From the NCBI RefSeq assembly GCF_047496725.1, contig NC_132985.1:50001-114000 (forward strand): a DNA stretch of 64,000 nt, written 5' to 3'. The notes under the pieces were generated by a model. The model searched no databases and was not told the DNA's origin. It was given only the letters and a program-made list of their open reading frames with translations. Below are positions 1 to 11,408 of the stretch, piece after piece (position 1 is the first letter of the stretch; the number at the start of each line of letters is the position of its first letter). The stretch is from Anoplolepis gracilipes. Its lineage: Eukaryota; Arthropoda; Insecta; Hymenoptera; Formicidae. The translations under genes were made by a program, and so were the position numbers.

Positions 1-2123
1 TCTGTGCAAGAGGTAGTAAATGCATAAATTAATTGTAGAAATAAAAATTGTAAATTATTTTCTCAATTTACGAACATAAATTTGATTCTGATATACATAC
101 AACCACTACAGATAAAAAAAAATCATTCATCAAACAGTATTAATCGCAAGCCATCGATAACAAGAGTAATTCGATAATTCGATTATTCAGACAGCGACGA
201 CTAGCACTTTTTTCGTTTACCGTGGTATTCAATCGTCAAACAAATTGGACTAGACCCGATCGTAACTCGGATTAATTGAAAGGTGACACAGAAACGCCAA
301 GTCCAGCGGCTCAATGAAATATTAATGACTTCCAGCAATTAATCACGCAATTATTACAAAATACAAGAGCACCCACTCGAAGAACTCGATTTCGTCGCTG
401 TAATTTTGTATATCGCGAATAGAAGAAGAGAAAAAAAGGACAAGTAGAAGAACAAAATGAATCGATATATTTAATTTGCAAATGTTCCCGAAACATGCTT
501 TTAACATTGGTATAACCTAATACTTAACTTGATTATATCTACGTTTTTCAAATCTTAAAATGTGAACTTACGAACGATTCGTTCTGAATATTTAATATCC
601 AAAACAGTCTATCAATTCCTTCCTCGTATAATATTTTTCAACTACGCGGTTTAACGAAAAAAAAAAAAAAAGAAAGGAAAAAAAATACAAGAATAATTCT
701 TTTATGTGTGTTCGAAAAAATTATTTTTTATTGAGTTGTGCCATCATCGTTCAATTGTACAGTATATTTTGTACAATATTGGAAATTTTGTAAAATGTTA
801 GGAATATGACACACATGTGGTGTAAGAAAAATCGATTAGATAAATTATAATTAATATCAACATACTCTAAGGAAACCATAAAAAGTACGCATTCATTTCG
901 GAGTTCTCGCCAAGAGATATGTATCTCCCTTTCGCGTACGACACTTGTAAATTAGGAACGATCGCAATCCGCGACGGATTAATATTCGCGATAAATTTAT
1001 AATATTAGCGACGCGTGTCGCGCTAGGACAATAATGTAATCTAATCCACGCGACCGACACTTGGCTCCAACGCGAAACAGGGTATGAGCGGCGCCGGTAA
1101 GTAATTTTAATAACAATCAACAAGACAATTCATCTCGATCGTTATCTTTTTCCAGTCTCTCTTTCTCAACATCATTGTCACACATTGATGAATAATAAAT
1201 ACCGACTATATGCAATACATTTCATATTTTCATCGACTAATCGTGTATCATTTACTAATTAATAAGAGAGCGCAACGTTTAAAGGATATATTTATTTCTC
1301 TTTAATCTTATAATAATCTCTCTTTCCATTTATTTAGACTCCCTAAGTACTCGTATGTTCGAAAAAAAATATATATTCATTAAGACTCTTTTTTTCTTTC
1401 AAAGTTCAGCGCAGTTTACAATGCCCCTTAAATATAGGTATTTATGATGCTGTATGGCGAATTGTACGATCCGGTCGCGTACAAGTCGCCAGACAGCCAC
1501 AACTTGCGATTGGCGTGAAACTTCGTTTTTTTTTTTTTTTCTTTTCTTTTCTTTTCTTTTCTTTTCTTTTTCTTTTACCTTTCCTTTATCTTCTAAATCA
1601 GCTATACGCATCATCAGTGTAATTTTTCATGTCAAATGAAATGCAAAAATGTTTGCTAGCAACACTGCTAGCCACATTGCAAATAATGGCGATGCACGCT
1701 GCTAGCTGCTATACGTCTTAACGTGCTGATTCTCGACGAATAAATATTATACTTTACATTTGTATGCTTCATTAGTATTTTGCTTACAACGCAATCCGGC
1801 ATTGTTATCTCCCGTGCTCAACCTGTATTCTCCCTTCCAACCAATCGGAACTTTACTACATCTCGCGCGTTAGTTCCGGATTCCTCATTCGTTTAATAAT
1901 ATGATTCCTAGCGCAACAACATAGTACGCGCGATCTTATTTTCAAGTAAAATTATGTAAAACTCCACAGAGAGGAAACGTTTGTGCGTATGACACGAGAA
2001 AGAACAGCGAGCTTGTAAAATTCAATAAATTGCAGTTGCAGTGTAATTGCGGAAGATTTTCGACATATACAGTATATAATAGGTAGATGGATACGTAACA
2101 ATACCTGTATCTATGTACCTATC

Positions 2124-2185
2124 ACCTACCTACCTACCTACCTACCTACCTACCTACCTACCTACCTACCTACCTACCTACCTAC
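2124..2185. repeat. TACC tetranucleotide microsatellite
   Basis: About fifteen near-perfect copies of a four-base TACC unit in the glypican intron, directly next to the stop codon of the orphan frame at 2210-2476. Confidence 0.95.
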
Positions 2186-2209
2186 GAAAAGAGTATGTAA
2201 CGAAACTCT

Positions 2210-2476
2210 TCAAAGGTCCGATAGTAGAATACTTTCACTTTGACTGATAATCCCTTTAGAGAGACTACGGCCACAATGGACAAAGGCTTTGATTAAACCC
2301 GCTTTCGTATGCGAGTCTACCTCAATTTTCGGCAGGCCAAACATTGTAGACAAAAGGTCGCTCACGTAGTAATTCTGATAGAAACTTTCAAGCTCGAAAA
2401 GGATGGAATTAAAATCGATACATATATCCAACGTGAGAAATTGTGACGATTGTTTCCGATTGCTCGAAACGCTGTT
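2210..2476 (-). CDS. Orphan open frame, possible terminal exon or relic of unknown protein
   Basis: A minus-strand open frame of 88 codons ending in TGA, preceded directly by a plausible acceptor (gaattctttgcag). It has no ATG, so if real it is an internal or last exon, not a complete gene. The translation has mixed, globular-looking composition, including FNSILFELESFYQNYY and MFGLPKIEVDSHTKAG and then LIKAFVHCGRSLSKGI. I do not recognise the family. Part of it (F-x4-FELESFY) loosely resembles the F-x-ELENYY stretch of the glypican exon at 3467-3609, but the phases differ and the rest does not align, so I do not call it a duplicated glypican exon. A donor-like gtgagc at 2360-2365 could cut it to 111 bp. 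Chance is still possible. Confidence 0.25.
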   Translation of the reverse strand, partial: NSVSSNRKQSSQFLTLDICIDFNSILFELESFYQNYYVSDLLSTMFGLPKIEVDSHTKAGLIKAFVHCGRSLSKGIISQSESILLSDL

Positions 2477-3466
2477 CTGCAAAGAATTCAATTCTTTACC
2501 ATTAAGAAATTGTCATTTAAAAATAAAGTTGACTTTTAGGGACAAAAGTATGACCGGGGGGGAGGGGGAACTATATGTTGTATACATACATGTGTATATG
2601 TATTAATATATATTTTACTCTACAATATTTAACTTTTTTACTTCACAAATTTTTTTTCATAATTTTAAATAAATGGTTCAACATTTTTATAGCTTTGTCA
2701 AATTAAAAAATAATTAAAAATATAATACGATAAACACGGTTTACACAATACTTGAAAAATACTGTTTTATATAAATGCTATTGTATAATGCTGTTTTACA
2801 CAGATATGTACTTACATGTTTGTAAATATATGTATACTTTTTTTTGCTCCAAAATTATATTGAATCTCTATACACTTCTCGTTTCCTAACATCTTGCGTT
2901 CTATCTAATATCCTAAAAAGGTGTCGTCAAGCGTAATTGCGCGAAACGGTTTGTAATAAACTTTAGATCCCAAGACACGCCTTGATAGCTCTAGAAATTT
3001 TCTTCATGGCATCTTATTTATTCGCGTTTAATACACCAGACGACAAGGCAAAGGATAAAGGGTAAAGAAGGGCGGAAGCCGGCGAGAAAATTAACGCACG
3101 ATTGCAATTTTCACCGGTGTTACACGGCGATATTACGCGACATCAAATGAGAAATAAATGAATTGCTTAACGTTAGAAAAACGTAACCATCCACAAAACG
3201 ATATTTTCCAAAAATAGAAGAAACTGTTCTGTTTAGAAATGTAAAACTTATTTTATTGTACATAGCAAAACAAAGACTAAATATATTGTAAATGCTGTTT
3301 TAATATAAATTGATAAATATAAAAAGTACATATAACATATAGTTTTCAGCAAAACAAGTGAAATAAAATTTTATAATTATGCTTGTTTATTATTGTAAAA
3401 TTCAAATTCTATTGTATGATTCAAATTCTTTTGAAAAAACATAGGAAAGAAAAAAAAGATGCTTAC

Positions 3467-3609
3467 CGTTCCCTTCGTGTAATAATTCTCCAACTCGTTG
3501 AAAAAATCTGTGAAGACATACGCATTCTGTTCATAAAGGATACCGTAGGTTTTCTTGAACATTTCATGAAAGCCTCGTTTGCTAGCTGCTAATAGATCCT
3601 TGAAAAAAC
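3467..3609 (-). CDS. dlp: Glypican core protein, second visible internal exon
   Basis: The next coding exon of the same glypican. Seen: acceptor tttttttgcag upstream, 143 bp open, donor gtaagc at 3461-3466. With the one base carried over from 9324-9494 the frame reads S-FFKDLLAASKRGFHEMF and then KKTYGILYEQNAYVF, TDFFNELENYYTKGT. This matches the helical segment of the GPC4/6 class, where vertebrate proteins have a TYG-x-LY-x-QN motif followed by an F-x-EL-x-x-YY motif; the GPC3/5 class (Drosophila dally) is less similar here. The exon ends in phase 0, just before the position where family members continue with a V-N-L-E-E-like segment. That next exon is not in positions 1-3466, so it should lie to the left of the window. 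The phase match between the two exons is strong evidence that they are spliced together and that neither is a pseudogene. Confidence 0.9.
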
Positions 3610-3990
3610 CTGCAAAAAAACATATGTAATGTAATTCTGTTTATATACACGTATATATACAGGGGTACACACGTATATGCACGCACACGCACACGCACAA
3701 ACTAATACGTATATTCACGATTAACCAATAAATTTTATATATTTTTATATAATATTCTTTTAAAGCCGTTGTTAATCATCGTTTATATAATTCAATATGT
3801 ATTTGTGATTATGTAGAAATCTCGATATAGTTTATCGTGACAAGTTATCCGGCGCTTTGACGCCTTTCTCGACAGAAAATCGCGGCCGAGCGCGAAATGG
3901 GAAATCAGTCGAGATTTCAGAACGTAATTTGTCGCGGGTACGACGTATCGCGAATTAAAAGCTTCGCGAAAGGCAACTACTCATTTCTAG

Positions 3991-4025
<35 letters not shown>

Positions 4026-5165
4026 CGACATCCTTCTCGCCGTCGATTGCGTCTGTGCTTTTTACAACACTCTTACGACGAGACGGCGAGCATCGACGTC
4101 ACACGGGCTTGTGACAGAAAGGGGGCCGGGAGTTTTGTCGCTAAAAGGAATTTTAATCACATTCCCCGCGGCTAAAGTGACGATAAGAAGATTCTCGTCA
4201 GTGGGCAAAGAAAACGTTGGGATAGCAATGGTGGCGAGGATGGAAAAACGCTGTTTATCTTTGCTCTCGATGATTACTCACGCACTTTTATTCCTGAAGA
4301 ATTTACGGCTTTTTCAGTCACGAGACACTGACTTAATGATACTACCTCACTCATGTACGCATACATTTCGATAACAGTACATAAATATGACATTTAGATA
4401 TTGGAATTCTACTATTAGATCATTAACACAGTTGTACTTTATGAGAATCATTTTTTAGAATAATTCAGAGTCAAATAAGATAGTAAATCAAACATAATCG
4501 AACAATAAATGCTACATTAAGTCGCGTGCGACTTGCAATGTGTATATGTATAATCCTTACAATTAGATTATCAAATTAAAATAAATCTCGATGTAAATGT
4601 AAGATTAAAAAATACCATTAAAATAAAATATAATTTAAACGAAATATACAACGATAAATTCAAAAGTAATAAGAATGTTTTTTGTGTATACGATCTTCAA
4701 GAATATAATACCTATGTTAATATATTTATTATATATTAATTAATATTTTTCAGATAAATTGTATGCGGACAAGATTAAATTTATTCCGAAAAATTATTTT
4801 TTTTTTTTGGGGGGGGGGGGGGACATACAACACTTAATTAAAATCTTTCTCGCATTCTTTTAAAAATCTTTTTTTAAATCAATTTTCGTCAACACGGAGA
4901 CAATAATCCATATAATGTCAGTAATTATAGTAATTACTGATTATAGCGTGAGAATTAGGTCTTGACTTTCAAGCATCTCCGAGTATGTCTAACGATCCCA
5001 TATAACAAAAGTACCCGACTGGCTTTCATCTTCTCCATTGGACGTTGCTTTCAAGAGCGAAAAAAAAATTTCTGAGGTACCACCACCTAATCCAGTATTT
5101 GAATATGTATTCACTTTAAAGTTGGTCTTCACTTTACATTTTGCAAGTTGTCGTACTGTGACAAT

Positions 5166-5320
5166 CCAGATAACACAAGCTATTCAAAAAGAATTCATTT
5201 TTATGTCACCAATTTTGAATCCCTTTCAATTTTATAAAATGTATTCTATATGTATTTCGAAAGGGACTCAAAATTGGTGACATGAAAATGAATTCTTTTC
5301 GAATAGCTTGTGTTATCTGG
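5166..5320. mobile_element. Foldback (MITE-like) element with about 60-bp arms
   Basis: The left arm starts CCAGATAACACAAGC and the right end is its reverse complement. Each arm is about 60 bp and they differ at only a few positions, around a loop of roughly 35 bp. The whole 155-bp unit would fold into one hairpin. No coding capacity and no clear target-site duplication (flanks are ...caat and gaag...). The structure fits a non-autonomous foldback DNA transposon; a hairpin-RNA source is an alternative. Confidence 0.6.
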
Positions 5321-7314
5321 GAAGATACGTTTCATACATATATTTCGTTTTCAAAATCGTTTCAAATTGAAATAATTCTTACTTTTCTTTCAATTTTAAA
5401 TTGAAAAAAAGAAATACTTTACATATATAATAACTCTTCAATTTTATATCAGAGAATATTGTATCATTTTTATTATTTTTTCATTAATTTTATTTATCGA
5501 AGAATATTATTTATTACGTAAAAATTTTTTTTTTTAATGTTCCTTCAAAGTGTTAATTTTCTTCCTTTTTATAGATTTACATTTACAATTTGCGAATCTG
5601 TATTCTTTGAGACATGAATTCTCCGCTTTCATACTTAATATTAACTATTTTTTACCTAATATTAATTTTTTGTTTCAACTTTATTTAAATCATCTCGTCA
5701 TAAATAATTTTTTTAATGAGTAGTAACACATTTATAAATATTTTATTGCACGAGACATATTCTGCATGTAAAAAAGGGAACGGTGTGCTGTAGACAATGG
5801 CGATTTTTTCTGTTCGGCGAGTTTCGATAAACTGAAATGACGATAGGGAGAATTTCGAGGAACTCTCTCAACTCTGCCAATTTATGCACCCAAGTATTGT
5901 ATCTACACAACGTTGCGATATACAGCTTTCGTGACCGAAGCTAACAATCCCGTCAATTGTCTTCTTCGGTCCTTATTTATTGTGTAGCCGGCGCCAAATA
6001 CATATACAGTTGAGGTACTTTTTTTTCTTTAATTTTATTTTCAATAATTTTATCAAAAATTTCTTGAATTTTATTATTTGTATGTAAGATATAATAACAT
6101 TGTCAAAATTTATTATTTAAACAAGATTACTTTATAAAATGCGGCGCGTTGGCGCGTATATAAAAGAGACCAAGAAAAATATTAATTATTTAAACGTATA
6201 GAAAAGGATTGCGCATTTCGTTATACGCGATAGTCCCCGAAAAAAAGTTCTCTCTACTTCCCGAAGCTTGTTTCGTTACGCGGTTACATTAGCGCTTACG
6301 CGGCAATGGATAATGGATAGTGTTCGAAACGCTTCGGAAGCCGAGAAAGAGGAAAGGGATGGTTTTGAATAATTACCATTCTCGACACACAAGCGCTCCA
6401 AGGATATTCAAGTATTGTGCGAATTGCTAAAGCTACCTGTCGCACCGATGCTAATTACGACGGCGCACTCGCGTTCAACATCTGACTATTAATTGCAGCG
6501 GAGCAGAGAGTATCAGAATGCAATCGTATTTGTTCGCAGCGCACAAAGTTGCATAGCGCAGATATATGTCGAATATATGGTAGTTGCCTTTATCGTTATC
6601 GTGACGTTTGAGAGTTGACACGTGTCGACGCGATACAAGAGAACATGCGAAAATAGATATAAATAATGTATGTATGTATGTATGTATGTACATGTATATA
6701 GAATGGTATATAAATGTTAAACAAAATAAAAACACGTACAAAATCAAACGGATAAATTAAAACAAAAAATAATGATTTAGAATTTAAGCGATATGAAAAA
6801 TCGCGATATACGTATGTATATATTTGTATATATTTATATACAAATATATACATATGTAATATGTATTATGTAGGATGTATAGGTACTTGTACCTCGTTCC
6901 ATTAGTAAGTCGTGTTTTTATTTATAAAGATTGTGCAAATTCGGGCGAATCAAATTTCAGGTACATACCTACCTCGATTCCGAATCTCAGAATCGAGATG
7001 CTTATCTAAAAGAAAGTAAACATTGATGAATAATAGTCTAGCGTGGTTCATGGAACGCGAATAAAAACGAAACCTAACCTACTCTTCTTAGAAATCAATA
7101 ATGTAATGTTTGACAGTTGCTGAGAACTAGCATCTAACTAAAGAAAAACCCTTCCGAAACGTTTAATTATATAGATTTCTAAGATTATATTTTGATTTTA
7201 TAATACATACAATATTTGCGCACCAAGTAAGTCTTACTACTTGTGTTAGGGCTAGGCTATTAGTCAATCTTTCTGCTATTGATAATGCAGTCATCTTTAA
7301 CCTTTACTGATTAT

Positions 7315-7380
7315 TAATTAACTTAATTTAAAAAAAAGATATATATATATATATATCTTTTTTTTAAATTAAGTTAATTA
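7315..7380. repeat. Perfect 66-bp palindrome
   Basis: The sequence from taattaacttaat through a central (AT)n to its mirror complement has no mismatches and no spacer. It could extrude a cruciform or encode a tight hairpin. It ends 73 bp before the candidate signal-peptide start codon at 7454. Confidence 0.9.
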
Positions 7381-7453
7381 TATATGCAAATGCGAATATG
7401 TAGAATTACTTCGGGGATACCCCGTCAAAAGTGTAAAAAGGAAACGAGAAAAC

Positions 7454-7555
7454 ATGAAAATAGCGAGTATCCTGATGGTTCTTTGCGCTATTTTTTACGT
7501 AACAGAAGGCGCGCGACAGATTCTCCCTGTAAATCGCCAAATAACAAATCAACAA
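7454..7555 (+). CDS. Possible first coding exon of a small secreted peptide, nested in the glypican intron
   Basis: ATG in a good insect start context (gaaaacATGa) opens 34 codons that look like a signal peptide: MKIASILMVLCAIFYVTEG, with a lysine n-region, a hydrophobic core, and a small-residue cleavage site after VTEG or EGA. It continues RQILPVNRQITNQQ and then meets a donor-like gtacac at 7556. Read through, the frame becomes a low-complexity hydrophobic tail, so splicing at 7555/7556 (phase 0) is the more sensible reading. This layout (signal peptide plus a few residues, then an intron) is common for insect neuropeptide, venom and immune-peptide genes. I found no convincing second exon downstream on the plus strand, so the product is unknown and the call is tentative. 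Confidence 0.3.
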
Positions 7556-8033
7556 GTACACTTTTATTTGCGCAAGCTTTTATCTCTCCTGTTGATATAT
7601 GTATCAATAAAAGACATATACGAGATATTACTCGCTTTTTCTCTCTCCATCCGTGTACATGCATATTTTTTGAAACGAATTTGTAATCGATACTTTGTAA
7701 TAAAATTATTTTCGATTTTCAATACTTGTTTAAAGTAAATTTTTGAAAATAAATTTTATATTAAAAAATGTACAATATATGTCATTATTTTCTCTCTTCG
7801 AATGTTGACACAATCGAACTGATACGCTCGTGCAACATAATCTATTGTGCATACATGCAGATGCCTTCACGAGTGCACGCACAAGACAGCATCTGCATTA
7901 AAAATCCGCACAAGTCCTCGTCGACGGCGATTCCTCTTTAATTAGAGAAAAATCTCGCAAGCTCACTTGGAACCCTCGACTTGGAAAAGCGCGCTTCAGC
8001 AAGAGGTCGTCAACATCCACTTCCAAGTACCGA

Positions 8034-8068
8034 GTCGTGTGTCGTGTGTCGTGCGTCGTGCGTCGCGC
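8034..8068. repeat. 7-bp tandem array, GTCGTGT type
   Basis: Five consecutive heptamers: GTCGTGT twice, GTCGTGC twice, GTCGCGC once. It has the same core unit as the long array at 22759-22964. Confidence 0.9.
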
Positions 8069-9122
8069 GCGTTATCCCTGAAATCTTGTTCCGTCTCTCT
8101 CTACTCATTCATTCATTCCTTCCGGGCCCAATAAGAGACACTCCCTTCCCTCCCCTCCTTTCCCCTTCACTTCACTTCGAGACGCGTAAGTAAAAACAGA
8201 CGAGACGTCGATCGAATATTGTAATTTGAGCACGTGGGTTAAAAAGTTGACGGGAGAGAGAAGAAAAGTATGCCCGAAAAGCGTTCACTGAAAATGAATG
8301 ATTCTTGAACCGAGTACCTAGTAGTAATACGTCCTGTTGATTAAATTGCTCGCGAGGATGGTCGACAAGGGAGTGAAGAGAAAAAAAATATTCTGCAGAA
8401 ATCTTACTTATTGAAACACTTGGCAAAAATTAAAAGCGTGATTTTGATAATCTTTATATTTTTTTAAATTTACACATTTTATATGTATTGTGTAATGACG
8501 TTTTTTTTTTTTTTTTTTTTTTTTTTTATACAACTTCTTTCCTTTTCTATTTTGTAATCTTACATTGTTCTTACGTGAGAAAAAGGAAATTAGTTTTCCG
8601 AAAGATTTATCCGAATATTACAAATATATGCAAAACGAAGAATTTCTTCCTTCCCTTTCATTCTTCTAACTGGTAGAAATCTCTTACCACAAAATATTGA
8701 CTTTACTTCCGAATCCTCGATGCTCCTACGGAGCACAACACGTTATGAATTTCGAATAAGTGAATTAAAGGAATTTGAATAAGACGATTAAAAAGTTTCG
8801 TCCGTGTATAACACGAATAAAACTAGCAAAATGGAAAGTGGGAGAATAGTTAAAGAGTTTTCATCGGGAATACTAGGGAGAGCTTGTTAATAAATAACGA
8901 ATATTTACTACGAATACTAAACAGAATTTAATTTTTATCCTCATTCTCTTAATTTTTCAAGTCAAAGCGATAAATCACATATCTTGCCGAATATCACTAT
9001 TTCAACAATAATATTTCCCTGAGATTCTCAAATAATAATTTCCTTTAATGTCCAACTTTGACTATTTTACGGTTAGGTTTCTTAAATTTCTTTGACATTA
9101 ATGATATTATTGAATATATTGT

Positions 9123-9185
9123 ATTAATCGACAGAAAAAAAAGAGACAAAGGAAAGCTTTGTCGTCTCTTTTTTCTGTCGATTAA
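9123..9185. repeat. Short inverted repeat / hairpin
   Basis: Left arm attaatcgacag followed by A8-GAGAC; right arm GTCTC-T6-ctgtcgattaat. A second small stem (caaag/ctttg) lies inside. The arms differ by two bases in the homopolymer. It lies 140 bp downstream of the glypican donor at 9318-9323, on the intron side. Confidence 0.8.
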
Positions 9186-9205
9186 TTCGATATTCTTCGG
9201 AATAA

Positions 9206-9240
<35 letters not shown>

Positions 9241-9323
9241 CGTACGCACTAATCGAGCATCGCACTGTATCGTTTTCTTTATCTATCTTAAATCTATTAG
9301 AAAAAGGAGGTGGTGCTACTCAC

Positions 9324-9494
9324 TGTGGAATCTATTTCCCCGCATTGCCAGCACCTGATGCATTCTCTGGAGAGTCTCTTTGGTGGCCTTCTCGTGTTTG
9401 TCAGCTGCTCGCGCCATCAGTCTCAATTCCATGTCGGCTGAGCAACACACTTCGCCACCGCTTCTCGCGCTGCCGCATACTTTTAATTCTTTCG
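9324..9494 (-). CDS. dlp: Glypican core protein, N-terminal cysteine-rich internal exon (dally-like / GPC4-6 class)
   Basis: Internal coding exon of a glypican, a GPI-anchored heparan sulfate proteoglycan that acts at the cell surface in Wnt, Hedgehog and BMP signalling. Seen: an acceptor (ttcttctttttacag) just upstream, 171 bp of open frame, and a donor gtgagt just downstream at 9318-9323. The frame reads KELKVCGSARSGGEVCC and continues with SADMELRLMARAADKH, ending in RGNRFH plus one extra base. The spacing C-x8-CC followed by a long charged helix matches the start of the mature glypican core (LKIC...TCC...M in vertebrate GPC4). The exon starts in phase 1 and ends in phase 1; the leftover base joins the exon at 3467-3609 to give Ser. 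It is not the first exon: there is no signal peptide, and the residues before the acceptor are intronic. The signal-peptide exon was not found in the window. The assignment to dlp rather than dally rests mainly on the following exon. Confidence 0.9.
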
Positions 9495-9963
9495 CTGTAA
9501 AAAGAAGAAAACATGGATTAGTAAATAAATAAATAATTACGACAAACAATATCGGCGTGAATTTATATAACACGTTAATTTTCCTAATCGAAATCGCCAC
9601 TTTAAATCACAACAATCAGCGGTGTATCGCGTCATCGTCAAAGCTGATCGCGGATCGTGGTTCGCTAGGAATCGTGCTTCGAGACGCGTGTAATTAAATT
9701 AAACTCCATGAGCCGAAACCTAACTAAACTCTGACAAAGTCGCACGCGATACAGATTATTCGTCGTGGGATGTGCTTTTCCCAAGAGCGAATAAACCGGT
9801 AAGACGCAGATCAGGAATCGAGAGACTCCTTGCGGTACTTGATTTTCCGCGAGAATGCTTTACTTTTATAAAGTTCAATCCATTATAATTTATATTAATG
9901 ACAACAATGAATCACGTATGATATATGTATATGTAACAGGGATTATGTTATTGCATTGATTTA

Positions 9964-10091
<128 letters not shown>

Positions 10092-11350
10092 CTCCAATTT
10101 CTAAATTGGGAATAAATATCAAATAATTAATTAAGCGCAATGAGATTTCAAGCATAAGTAATTGACTGTGACATCTTTCACGAGTGAGATTTTGAACGGC
10201 AGAAAAGCAATACGGGACAACCGCGTGTCTCTAACAGGACACTCCGTTGCTGGATCAAAATTGGATTACTTTTCTCGTTAACTCTTCGCATAGATGGAAA
10301 GACGACAGCAAGTTGGACGAGGAAAAGGGAAAGAAGAGAGAAAAGAACGACACCGGGCAATCCCGCGGAAATGAATCGGGATTACTTTTACAACGTGTCT
10401 CAAACTTTCCAATGAGCGTGGGCATGGGTTTGTTGGGAACGCGAAGAGATAGAGGGAAGACGGGAGGGGGGGGGGGCGGGTATAAAATTAGCTTAGACCG
10501 TGCGGTATTGGCGGATAAGCGATGTAGCTGTAAAGACTGATAAAGGCGATCGAGGGTAACGGCCGACGCTGAGTTCCAACAAAATCGTCTGGATCGATAG
10601 GTACGCGGTTTGTGTTCGGAACGATACTGAAAAGACCGATGTGATATTGGGAACGAGGTAAGGAGGAGAGCGGAAGGAGGGAGAGGGGGAGGGGGCAGCG
10701 GCAATGGAAATGGAAAGCGATTTACGACGTTATTCAACTCTTCTTTTTTTCTTTATTATATTAGCGAAAAGCTACACGCGTGATTTCACATTACAACATT
10801 CTCTGAATACATATATACATAAATCAAACTTATTAAAAAAATTTGCAAGTGCTCCAACAATATATATACGGTTGTACCTATGTCATATTTGGCAATCATT
10901 TGTAAAAAAAAAAAAGGGTCATGATAAACCATATTGTGATAGAAAAAAAAATATATAGAGCCTTTCAAATGTATGGAGGAATCTAATATTTTAAATTTAA
11001 ATATCCTGTAATATCCCACAGTTATTGTTAATGTCAAGAATCATGACACTAACGAATAAAGGTACGAGAGTCGAAAGTTTCACAAGAGCAGTTCACACGC
11101 CGCGGCTTTTACGTGCACGATTAAGAGGCCTCGCAATATACAGACACGATAAATCTCTCGACGCGACGCGTCGCGTCGCGTCGCCACGCCGTCCGTCGTA
11201 TAGAGTCGGAGCGTGTTAAAAGGACGCTAGAGGACAGGGTGATAAGACGAGGGTGGTTACGGTTGGTTCGAAGGCTGTTGAAAGCGATCCCGAAGAGCTC
11301 GCGTAAAAGCTCCGAGCAAGGCGTAACAGGGCGCCGTTTGTTAGCGGGCG

Positions 11351-11408
11351 TCGCGACGCAACGTCGCGATTACCGTCGCGACGTCGCCTTCGCGACGAGC
11401 AGTCGCGA
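11351..11408. promoter_or_regulatory. Cluster of five TCGCGA palindromes in a CpG-dense patch
   Basis: TCGCGA occurs at 11351, 11364, 11376, 11390 and 11403, five times in 58 bp. A related GACGCGACGCGTCGCG run lies at about 11160-11186. The patch 11080-11410 is strikingly CpG-rich compared with its AT-rich flanks. It could be a cluster of binding sites for a CG-palindrome factor, or decayed tandem repeat. A regulatory role is inference only. Confidence 0.35.

Larger units (their letters stand above)
1..3466 (-). other. Glypican intron, downstream (3') portion in window
   Basis: AT-rich intronic sequence after the donor at 3461-3466; the matching acceptor lies outside the window. It contains a CTTTT-type pyrimidine run (1528-1575), a four-base TACC array (about 2124-2185) and the orphan open frame at 2210-2476. 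The 893-1123 minus-strand open frame has no recognisable motif. No further glypican exon is seen: I looked for the segment that follows YYTKGT and for the central cysteines. Confidence 0.75.
3610..9323 (-). other. Glypican intron between the two visible exons (5.7 kb)
   Basis: Flanked by a gtgagt donor (9318-9323) and a ttttttgcag acceptor (ending 3610). Besides the features listed separately, it holds a CT run (3994-4020), a poly-T/poly-G junction (about 4797-4822), TATG repeats (about 6667-6690), a seven-base GTCGTGT-type array (8034-8068) and a GA run (9211-9236). Positions 3840-4200 are CpG-rich but show no coding motif. I see nothing further in 5330-7310 or 8700-9050. Confidence 0.8.

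Noticed and set aside
7940..8072. Possible neuropeptide precursor reading LTWNPRLGKARFSKR on the plus strand
   Set aside because: It has a PRLGK-like motif and a dibasic site, but no acceptor in front, no family-typical spacing, and it runs into a heptamer repeat and a stop. A link to the signal-peptide exon at 7454 would be speculation.
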